64,000 bases of DNA from Microvirga sp052115485 (GTDB lineage Bacteria; Pseudomonadota; Alphaproteobacteria; Rhizobiales; Beijerinckiaceae): positions 310,001 to 374,000 of the forward strand of contig NZ_JBFRGU010000004.1 in NCBI RefSeq assembly GCF_052115485.1. Direction: 5' to 3'. Under the pieces are notes generated by a model. That model did not search any database and had not been told where the DNA came from. It saw only the letters and a program-made list of their open reading frames with translations. Below, in pieces: positions 9,040-15,953 of the stretch (positions are counted from its first letter, which is position 1; each line of letters starts with the position of its first letter). Made by a program: the position numbers and the translations under genes.

Positions 9040-9696
9040 TTAATGGGTTGGTGTCAGTTGTTCTGGAGCGGGAATGGCGAGAAAGGTCGAGCCGTTGCGA
9101 TCGACGAGAAGAACCTGAGCCCCGACCTGCATGGGACCATGATCCTTTGCCGCGCGCGCCATGAGAAAATGCCAGTTGCCATGGGCGTCCTGCAGTTTGA
9201 TGCGACCGGCGAGCCCCTGATCGAGCGGCCCCAGTATCACTTCTGCAATGCGCCCGACGAGATCGTCGTTCGACACCACATAGGTTTCATCGCGCGGAAT
9301 GATGAAGGCCACGAGCCTTGTCGTGACACGTGTCCCAGGAGCAGCAAGAAAGAACGCGATGGGGGCAGCGATCAGAACGGGCAATGGAGCCCAGATCGTT
9401 GCAGCGACAGCCTGAATCATGAGACCTGCGACAGCGAAAGCCGCGAGCCACGTGATAAGGAAAACCAAGACAGGCACGCGGCCCGCATTGACCCATCCAA
9501 GTACGCCGCCCAGAACGCCGTTCTCGGGGACATTGGCATGCTGGCCGCCATGCAGGTCGAAATCCAGGCTGCTATCGAGCATCGCGCTCAACGAAAAGCC
9601 TACGACCAGGGAAATCGTTTCGATGACCACAAGGCCCACCATGACGAGTCCGGCAACGGTGAAAGGCTGGTAACTCGGCGAGATCAGAAGCTCCAT
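9040..9696 (-). CDS. YqiJ-like inner-membrane protein with NfeD-type OB domain
   Basis: This 218-residue protein has hydrophobic segments near residues 14-40, 72-95 and 100-122, then a soluble C-terminal domain of about 75 residues (VGRIAEVILGPLDQGLAGRIKL onward) with the beta-rich pattern of the NfeD/OB fold. YqiJ/NfeD proteins accompany flotillins and are thought to help assemble or position them in the membrane. It is the middle gene of the PspA-YqiJ-flotillin operon, 12 bases after the PspA-domain gene and 24 before the flotillin gene. The identification rests on topology and neighbourhood. Confidence 0.85.
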   Translation of the reverse strand: MELLISPSYQPFTVAGLVMVGLVVIETISLVVGFSLSAMLDSSLDFDLHGGQHANVPENGVLGGVLGWVNAGRVPVLVFLITWLAAFAVAGLMIQAVAATIWAPLPVLIAAPIAFFLAAPGTRVTTRLVAFIIPRDETYVVSNDDLVGRIAEVILGPLDQGLAGRIKLQDAHGNWHFLMARAAKDHGPMQVGAQVLLVDRNGSTFLAIPAPEQLTPTH

Positions 9697-9708
9697 GCCC
9701 CACTCCGC

Positions 9709-10866
9709 TTATTTGTCGGTCTTGGCTTTGAAAGCCGCAAGCCGCTCCGCAACGGTTTGATCTCGGTGCAACCGCTCCAACGCATTCATCTCGGATGCGT
9801 TGGGAGTGTCACCGGAAGCAGGAACGCCCGTGATACGCGAGATCGCCTCGAGCGCACGCAGAGCCTTGTCCTCGGGCGAAACCGACCGAGGCATGCCGAT
9901 ACCGGTGGAGCGAGACGCCTGCTCCTGCGCAAAGGATCGTTTCAGTTCCGCCAAGCGAGCCTCGCCTTCGCGGCGGGCGGCGATGACCGCTTGCACCGCG
10001 CGCTGCGCATCTTGCATCCGCTCGCTCACATCGGCACCCGCCACCTGCAAGGCGGCGATCTGCGCTTCGATATCGATCTGCCGTTCGATGCCGACCTTGG
10101 CGAGATCCTCCCGCCCCTGCGCGAGCGCTGTACCGATCTTGCTCGAGAGCGACGACAATTCGGTGTTCAGCTCGCGGACGCGACTCTCGAGCCGATGTTG
10201 CTCGGCGGTGTGTTTTCCAAGCGCCGCACGTGCCGCCTCGGCCTCCCGGTCGATCTCGCGGATTGCCTGCTCGACCACCGCGACAGGGTCCTTCTGCTCC
10301 GCTTTGTCGATTGTGGCGTGAGCGAGCCCTGCGACCAGACGACCGACCCGAGATAGAATGCCTTCGTAAGCCATGGACTTCTCCTGTTCTGGACGGATGA
10401 AGGGTTTGACACCGACGACGATCTCGAAACTTCCACCGGCCGGCAGCAGACGGGCCGGAGCAGACCCGCTCCAACCATCGACATAGCCCGCCACATCGTA
10501 ATGGACGGCCACGCGCCCATGGATTGTCGAGACCGTCAGCGTCGATGGGCCTTTGATCGCGTAAAGCTTTTCGTCGAGAGGGATGCCGGGTAGTTCCACA
10601 CCCGAGGTGCGCCGAGCCGCGAAGTCACGAATACCGAGCAGGACCATCTGCGCCGGCAGCGCGGTTTGTGACCTGATCCTCTCATAGGCCAACTTCTGAA
10701 GGCGCACGACGTCCGCCTTGATCGCCTCGCGCCCGGCGATGTCCTCGAGGATTTCCATCATCAGTCTGTATTGTCCGAACGTATCGGCGATAGCGGCCAG
10801 ATCCGTGTCGGTCAGGTTCAGAGCATAACGGAGGCCCGACGAAGGGGCTGAGGCTTTGAATTTCAT
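9709..10866 (-). CDS. PspA/IM30-domain protein with extra N-terminal domain
   Basis: The C-terminal 221 residues, from MAYEGILSRVGRLVAGLAHA on, are a PspA/IM30 coiled-coil domain (membrane-stress sensing and repair). They are preceded in the same open frame by about 164 residues I do not recognise, which look soluble and mixed alpha/beta (YALNLTDTDLAAIADTFGQY near its start). Ordinary PspA proteins begin at the internal methionine. That ATG (10374-10372) has a perfect AGGAG six bases upstream, so a separate PspA could be made by internal initiation. A GTG at 10896 could extend the protein by ten residues but lies inside a palindrome (10878-10898), so I chose the ATG at 10866. First gene of the operon with YqiJ and flotillin. 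Confidence 0.85.
   Translation of the reverse strand: MKFKASAPSSGLRYALNLTDTDLAAIADTFGQYRLMMEILEDIAGREAIKADVVRLQKLAYERIRSQTALPAQMVLLGIRDFAARRTSGVELPGIPLDEKLYAIKGPSTLTVSTIHGRVAVHYDVAGYVDGWSGSAPARLLPAGGSFEIVVGVKPFIRPEQEKSMAYEGILSRVGRLVAGLAHATIDKAEQKDPVAVVEQAIREIDREAEAARAALGKHTAEQHRLESRVRELNTELSSLSSKIGTALAQGREDLAKVGIERQIDIEAQIAALQVAGADVSERMQDAQRAVQAVIAARREGEARLAELKRSFAQEQASRSTGIGMPRSVSPEDKALRALEAISRITGVPASGDTPNASEMNALERLHRDQTVAERLAAFKAKTDK
10372..10385 (-). promoter_or_regulatory. Internal Shine-Dalgarno and start for a stand-alone PspA
   Basis: On the minus strand AGGAG (complement of 10381-10385) is followed by a six-base spacer and ATG (10374-10372), in frame with the longer protein. The start matches the usual first residues of PspA proteins. 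This predicts two products, a long fused form and a 221-residue PspA. Confidence 0.5.
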
Positions 10867-10877
10867 AACCAGAACAT

Positions 10878-10898
10878 AAGTGACTAGTTTGGTCACTT
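10878..10898. promoter_or_regulatory. Palindromic operator, 7-bp arms
   Basis: AAGTGAC (10878-10884), a seven-base centre, and GTCACTT (10892-10898) form a perfect 7-bp dyad just upstream of the PspA-operon ATG at 10866. The shape is like a TetR/AcrR-type operator, but no such regulator gene is present in the window. Confidence 0.45.
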
Positions 10899-11240
10899 CA
10901 AGAGGGAAGTTTCGTTATCTCGTTCCGCTACACGATAATCTAAGGCAGCCCATTCCAGAGGCCGAAGACTTCCAGACAGGTTAGAACGTTACTTCAATCA
11001 GCAGTGGAAGCAAGATCAGGCCAAAAGCCGAACCTTGAAGCTCCCAGATGCTAGGCTCTTGCCGGTATGAGGAACGGTTGAAAGACGTCTGAGATCGCCC
11101 GCACGGATCACCTCAGTGGTGATCAGGAGGCGACCGTCGTCAGCTCCACGGGATCTCCTGCACAAAGCCTGCACAAAAATCCTCGAACTCTGCGAGAAGG
11201 CCCAACCCTTTCTGCAAAGCGGTTGGGCAAATTGGGCGGC
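10899..11240. other. Intergenic region between divergent operons (342 bp)
   Basis: No convincing gene is seen here. The region must hold promoters for the PspA operon and for the operon starting at 11241. It contains the dyad GATCACC-TCAGT-GGTGATC (11106-11124) and a longer hairpin at 11200-11228; a short tandem CTGCACAAA-like repeat lies near 11158-11176. Confidence 0.5.
11200..11228 (+). promoter_or_regulatory. Stable hairpin upstream of the small ORF
   Basis: GCCCAACC (11200-11207) pairs with GGTTGGGC (11221-11228), and an inner CTTT pairs with AAAG, with one bulged C. It ends 12 bases before the ATG at 11241 and would overlie the translation-initiation region. No T tract follows, so a structural or translational role is more likely than termination. 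Confidence 0.4.
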
Positions 11241-11432
11241 ATGAGTTCATTCAGCCTGCACCCAAAGTCCAATCTCCCAAAGAGCCTCCTGAAAGACGGA
11301 TGGTGGCTTTGCGATGAGGATGCAAAGCCAGCCGCCGTCGTGCTCGCCTTCCCGCAGCACAGGACAAAGCCGATTGGCTCGCGCGATTGGCTGAAATCTC
11401 AACCGCGTAACCCCAACAACAGGTCAAAGTAA
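11241..11432 (+). CDS. Small hypothetical protein
   Basis: This 63-residue ORF begins MSSFSLHPKSNLPKSLLKDG and is rich in Lys, Pro and Trp, with no membrane segment. An in-frame TTG at 11223 is possible but lies inside the upstream hairpin. The TAA ends one base before the ATG of the DUF4173-like gene, which argues for translational coupling and for a real gene. I do not recognise the family. Its sequence does not look like an antisense shadow because no gene lies on the other strand here. Confidence 0.55.
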   Translation: MSSFSLHPKSNLPKSLLKDGWWLCDEDAKPAAVVLAFPQHRTKPIGSRDWLKSQPRNPNNRSK

Positions 11433-11433
11433 C

Positions 11434-12918
11434 ATGACTGTTTCTATCGCCGCCGAGCGTCTTCCGGCACGCTTCGGCTTCAATGCCAAACTGGCCTTCG
11501 CCATTGGCGTCACCGCCCTAGGCGACTGGTTATTCTATGACCACGAAGCTGGCTTGTCGGCTGTTTTGTTTTTGACCGCTCTCGCTCTCGGCGCTGCTGC
11601 GATGAGACCGCGCGAGGTCACGCGTCGCGATTTCGCGTTGGGGGCAGGCTTTCTCCTCATGGCGCTTTTGCCACTCGTGGAATCCTTCGGTGTCATCTCG
11701 CTCCTGTTCGGCATCGTCGGCACGGCGCTGTTCGCCGTCATTGTGTCAGGCGGATTGTCCAAAGGACTTTCCGGTGTGGCTTTCGCGGTGCGACGTCTGA
11801 TTCTCGTCGGATCGTTTCAATTCATCCCCGATCTTCTTCAAGCCCACCTGCAAGCGCGCGTCGAAGGCCGTGTGTGGCTACCCCTCAAAAGCCTCATCGG
11901 CTGGGTTGTCCCGATCCTGTCGGGAGCCGTCTTCGTGGCTCTGTTCGCCTCGGCCAACCCACTTATCGAAGAGTGGGTGACAGTCTTCGATCCTCTGCAA
12001 CTAAGCTGGGATATCGACATTCTTCGGATAGTGGTTTGGATCCTCCTGCTTTCCGTCGCCTGGCCTTTCATTTCTGTCAGATTGCGCGAGCGAGCGGTCA
12101 AGCCGGCCACGGCATCGGCAGAAGACCCGAAGGCAGCAGAAGCCGACAGGATCTTCGGCGCGGATACCGTCCTGCGATCCCTCGTCTTGTTCAATCTGCT
12201 GTTTGCGGTCCAATCCATTCTTGATGCGCTCTATCTCTGGGGCGGAGTCGCGCTGCCCTCGGGCATGACCTACGCGGCTTATGCGCATCGCGGCGCCTAT
12301 CCGCTCATCGTGACAGCTCTTCTCGCGGCGGCTTTCGTATTGATTTCCATGCGGCCCGGTGGGACGGCCGAGCGTTCGCCGACGATCAGACGGCTGGTTT
12401 ATCTGTGGATCGGCCAGAACGTCCTTCTCGTGGTCTCATCGATCCTGCGCCTCGATCTTTACATTGCGATCTATTCCCTGACCCTTTTGCGCATCGCGGC
12501 TTTCATCTGGATGTTTCTCGTGGCTGCGGGTCTCATCCTCATCGTCGCGCGCATCGCTTTAAGGCGTTCAAACGGGTGGCTCATCGCTTCCAATGCACTT
12601 GTGCTCGCCCTCACGCTCTATGTCTGCGCCTTTGTGAATTTCGCCGCGATCATTGCGAACTATAACCTCTCCTATCGTCGCGAAGTCATGGCGGGCGCCA
12701 CTTCCGTCGATGCGTATTATGTCTATTCTCTCGGTCCACAGGTCCTTCCTGCTCTCAATCGATATATCGCCCGCGGGGCCCACTATTCGGGCATCATGAC
12801 TGTGCGCAGAGACCAGCTGCTTCTGGCCCATTCCCAAAGCATGGAAGACTGGCGGGCATGGACGTTCCGCGATTGGCGTCTGCAACACTATCTCACAGGT
12901 CGGACGAGTGCTAAGTAG
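11434..12918 (+). CDS. DUF4173-like multi-pass membrane protein
   Basis: This 494-residue protein has roughly ten to twelve hydrophobic segments distributed over almost its full length and a conserved-looking C-terminal block, NYNLSYRREVMAGATSVDAY followed by YSLGPQVLPALNRYI. This pattern matches proteins of the DUF4153/DUF4173 group, whose function is unknown. It is followed after 48 bases by a response regulator and then a sensor kinase on the same strand, so it may be the target or a signal-input partner of that two-component system. The family call is from recall of the C-terminal motif. Confidence 0.75.
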   Translation: MTVSIAAERLPARFGFNAKLAFAIGVTALGDWLFYDHEAGLSAVLFLTALALGAAAMRPREVTRRDFALGAGFLLMALLPLVESFGVISLLFGIVGTALFAVIVSGGLSKGLSGVAFAVRRLILVGSFQFIPDLLQAHLQARVEGRVWLPLKSLIGWVVPILSGAVFVALFASANPLIEEWVTVFDPLQLSWDIDILRIVVWILLLSVAWPFISVRLRERAVKPATASAEDPKAAEADRIFGADTVLRSLVLFNLLFAVQSILDALYLWGGVALPSGMTYAAYAHRGAYPLIVTALLAAAFVLISMRPGGTAERSPTIRRLVYLWIGQNVLLVVSSILRLDLYIAIYSLTLLRIAAFIWMFLVAAGLILIVARIALRRSNGWLIASNALVLALTLYVCAFVNFAAIIANYNLSYRREVMAGATSVDAYYVYSLGPQVLPALNRYIARGAHYSGIMTVRRDQLLLAHSQSMEDWRAWTFRDWRLQHYLTGRTSAK

Positions 12919-12966
12919 ACATCCCGTTCACATACTTGAAAACTCGATATTCGCTAGGAGACAGGG

Positions 12967-13644
12967 GTGGCGCATCGAATCCTCGTCGTCGATGACGACC
13001 CCCACATTCGAGAGGTTATCTGCTTCGCCCTCGAGAAGGCCGGGATGGCGCCCACCATCGCCCGCGACGGCAAAGAAGCGCTCGTCCAGTTTGAAGAGAA
13101 CGCAACCGATCTCATCGTGCTCGATGTCGGGATGCCGGAAATGGACGGGTTGGAAGTCTGCCGTCAGATCCGCAAAACTTCGGATGTACCGATCCTCTTT
13201 CTCTCCGCCCGCGACGAAGAGATCGATCGGGTGCTCGGGCTGGAAATCGGCGGAGACGATTACGTCACCAAACCCTTCAGCCCGCGTGAGCTGGTTGCGC
13301 GCATCGGCGTCATCCTTCGGCGCACGACGGCACGTCCGAAGCGGCAAGAACCCGAGGGCAAAGCATTGTCCCACGGCCGTCTCTCCGTCGACCCACTCCG
13401 GCACGCGGTTGCGTTTGGCGGCGCGTCCGTGGCGCTCACGGCAATCGAGTTCTCCATTCTGAAGACCCTTCTCGCGAGACCCAGTCTCATCTTCACGCGC
13501 GAGCAGATCATGAACACGGCCTACAACGTCCAGATTCATGTATCCGATCGTACCATCGACAGTCATATCCGAAACATCCGCGCGAAACTCGCGGCAACCG
13601 GGTGCGACAACGTCATTGAAACGGTGCATGGCACTTCAAGCTAG
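12967..13644 (+). CDS. OmpR-family response regulator
   Basis: This 225-residue transcription factor has a receiver domain (residues 1-115; acidic pocket VVDDDP, phospho-acceptor Asp53 in IVLDVGMPEMDG, conserved Lys in YVTKPFSPREL) and a winged-helix DNA-binding domain (about 130-225). The start is GTG at 12967, preceded by AGGAGACAGGG. It is followed after 19 bases by its cognate kinase gene and preceded by the DUF4173-like membrane protein, which it may regulate. No specific regulon is evident from the sequence. Confidence 0.93.
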   Translation: MAHRILVVDDDPHIREVICFALEKAGMAPTIARDGKEALVQFEENATDLIVLDVGMPEMDGLEVCRQIRKTSDVPILFLSARDEEIDRVLGLEIGGDDYVTKPFSPRELVARIGVILRRTTARPKRQEPEGKALSHGRLSVDPLRHAVAFGGASVALTAIEFSILKTLLARPSLIFTREQIMNTAYNVQIHVSDRTIDSHIRNIRAKLAATGCDNVIETVHGTSS

Positions 13645-13663
13645 GCTCCTGTGAGGCCGTGTC

Positions 13664-15241
13664 GTGACTGTTCGCGTCGTCGCGAAGTGGCGTCCGACAC
13701 TTGGGTTGATCGTCTTCGTCGTGCTCAGCACCGTTATGACGCTGCCGTTGGTCGGGCTGTTCTTCTTTCGCCTTTACGAGAATGAACTCATTCGCCAGAC
13801 AGAGGCCGAACTCATTGCGCAAAGCGCAGTGCTGGCCGCCATCTTCGCCCGCGAAGTGGAATCCACACCGGGCCTGGTCTTAGGAGACCTCATACCCGAG
13901 CTCCCCTCGACTCCTGGCGAGACCTACCATCCGATCGAGGCCTCGCTCGACCTCACGAGCGACGACCTCCTAGGACGGCGGCCAGAGGCAAGGCCACCAT
14001 CAGCGCCTTTGTCTTCTGCTTTCGCGGAAATCGGCGCGCGATTGCAGCCTGTTGCCCTGCGAACCCAATCCGTGACGCTGGCGGGCTTCAGAATTCTCGA
14101 CCCGAAAGGCATCGTCATCGCGGGCCGCGAGGAGGTGGGGCTATCTCTGGCGCATGTGGACGAGGTGGCACAGGCCCTTCAAGGCCACTACCATGCCGTT
14201 CTGCGCACCCGCATAACAGATCAGCCGCCACCACCCCTCTACTCGATCAGCCGTGGTACCGGCGTCAGAGTGTTCTCGGCTATGCCGGTTGTCGTCCAAG
14301 GGCAGGTCGCCGGCGTCATCTACGCATCGCGAACCCCGAACAACATCATCAAGCATGTCTACGGCGAGCAGCGAAAGCTCATCCTTGCCGGACTGACCGT
14401 CCTGGGCGCAACGCTTGCCATCGGCCTCATCTTTTTTCGAGCCATCAGCAGACCCATTCATGCGTTGGTCGCTCGAGCCGTGGAACTGGGGAACGGCCGG
14501 CGCGAAGCGCTGCAGCCGCTTGCCCATTACGGTACGCGCGAAATTGCGCTCCTGTCACAGAGCTTTATCGACATGGCTGAGCGCCTTCATGAGCGTTCCG
14601 ACTACATCGCGACTTTCGCGGCGCATGTATCGCATGAACTGAAGACGCCCCTGACATCCATTCAAGGCGCGGCGGAATTGCTGCGGGACGACGTGCATTC
14701 ATCGAAAACGATGACCCGGGCTGAGCGCATGCACTTCCTCGACAATATCGTTTCCGATACCAACCGCCTGACGACGATGCTTCATCGATTGCGCGAGCTC
14801 GCCCGTGCGGACAATCCGCAGACCGATGGAACCGCCTCACTCTCCACGGTCATCGCAGAGCTCAAAAGCACTTTTCCAGGGCTCGATATTCAGGCCGAAG
14901 GCCGGCTTGAGCAGGTAATTGGAATGTCCGGTGAGAATGCCACGATCGTGCTTTCCCATCTCGCAGATAACGCTATCCGCCACAATGCGACATCGCTTCG
15001 AATTTCCGCGGAGGCAAATGCTGGCGAGATCCGTGTCGCAGTTCGCGACAATGGCGATAGGATAACGCTCTCAAATCGGGGCAAGATCTTCGAGGCTTTC
15101 TTCACCACGCGTCGCGAGAGCGGCGGAACAGGTATGGGACTCGGGATCGTCAGAGCCATGCTCCATGCTCATGATGGGTCCATAGACCTGCTGACATCGG
15201 AGGAAGGTGCAGCGTTCGAAATCCGCATCCGAATGGCTTGA
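13664..15241 (+). CDS. Membrane sensor histidine kinase
   Basis: This 525-residue sensor has a first membrane helix at about residues 13-36, a periplasmic sensor region of about 200 residues, a second helix at about 239-259, a HAMP region, a HisKA domain with phospho-acceptor His324 in HVSHELKTPLTS, and a C-terminal ATPase domain ending in GTGMGLGIVRAM. The start is GTG. The ATPase domain is compact, with the N-box in LSHLADNAIRHNA. It phosphorylates the regulator encoded 19 bases upstream. The gene converges with kdpE; the two stops are four bases apart and no terminator is visible between them. Confidence 0.92.
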   Translation: MTVRVVAKWRPTLGLIVFVVLSTVMTLPLVGLFFFRLYENELIRQTEAELIAQSAVLAAIFAREVESTPGLVLGDLIPELPSTPGETYHPIEASLDLTSDDLLGRRPEARPPSAPLSSAFAEIGARLQPVALRTQSVTLAGFRILDPKGIVIAGREEVGLSLAHVDEVAQALQGHYHAVLRTRITDQPPPPLYSISRGTGVRVFSAMPVVVQGQVAGVIYASRTPNNIIKHVYGEQRKLILAGLTVLGATLAIGLIFFRAISRPIHALVARAVELGNGRREALQPLAHYGTREIALLSQSFIDMAERLHERSDYIATFAAHVSHELKTPLTSIQGAAELLRDDVHSSKTMTRAERMHFLDNIVSDTNRLTTMLHRLRELARADNPQTDGTASLSTVIAELKSTFPGLDIQAEGRLEQVIGMSGENATIVLSHLADNAIRHNATSLRISAEANAGEIRVAVRDNGDRITLSNRGKIFEAFFTTRRESGGTGMGLGIVRAMLHAHDGSIDLLTSEEGAAFEIRIRMA

Positions 15242-15245
15242 GCTT

Positions 15246-15953
15246 TCATACCGTCCCGCCCTGGTCCGATTCCGCCAGGCGATACCCGATGCCGGGCTCC
15301 GTCAAAATGATGACGGGGCTGCTCAAGTCGAGCTCTACCTTCTGTCGCAATTGACCGACATAGACTCGCAGATATTGCGTGTCGTGCTCGTGGGCTGGGC
15401 CCCACACGGCGGAGAGAATCTGCTTGTGAGTCACAACCTTCCCCGCATGTCGTGTGAGGAGGGCGAGAAGATCGAACTCCTTCGGCGTCAGCTTCACCTC
15501 TGCGCCGTTACGAAGAACGCGGCGGCGTGTGATATCAACTTCGAGCCCGAGCACGCGGACAACAGGCGTCTCTCCCTTTCGTTGCATACGATGTCGCAAG
15601 GCAGCTCGTAGACGCGCCATCAGCTCACCAATGCCGAACGGCTTATTGACGAAGTCGTCCGCTCCCCGGTCAAGGGCCTCGATCTTCTCAGCCTCACGGT
15701 CACGGGCGGACAGGACGATGATCGGGACATCCGACCATTCGCGGACACGGCTGATGATCTCCTTACCGTCGAGATCGGGCAGGCCGAGATCGAGCACAAC
15801 GATATCCGGTGCATCGGCAGCAATGCGCTTCAGCGCTTCGGCTCCGGTCAAGGCCTTGATGACGTCGTAGTCGTTGGCCATCAATGCCGGGGTCAGGAAA
15901 CGGTGGATGGCCGCTTCGTCGTCCACGACAAGGACGCGGGACAAATGGTTCAT
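15246..15953 (-). CDS. kdpE: Kdp operon response regulator
   Basis: KdpE is the OmpR-type activator of the potassium-uptake operon. The 235-residue protein has a receiver domain with phospho-acceptor Asp55 (IVVLDLGLPD) and the Lys motif VNKPFGIGEL, then a winged-helix domain with KLTPKEFDLLALL, TRHAGKVVTHKQIL and the C-terminal VGQLRQKVE and EPGIGYRL blocks typical of KdpE. Its ATG overlaps the kdpD stop (ATGA, 15950-15953), so the pair is translationally coupled at the end of the kdp operon. Confidence 0.96.
   Translation of the reverse strand: MNHLSRVLVVDDEAAIHRFLTPALMANDYDVIKALTGAEALKRIAADAPDIVVLDLGLPDLDGKEIISRVREWSDVPIIVLSARDREAEKIEALDRGADDFVNKPFGIGELMARLRAALRHRMQRKGETPVVRVLGLEVDITRRRVLRNGAEVKLTPKEFDLLALLTRHAGKVVTHKQILSAVWGPAHEHDTQYLRVYVGQLRQKVELDLSSPVIILTEPGIGYRLAESDQGGTV

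Noticed and set aside
11106..11124. Dyad GATCACC-TCAGT-GGTGATC as a terminator
   Set aside because: It lies between divergent operons and lacks a T tract, so a terminator function has no support; it is only noted within the intergenic entry.
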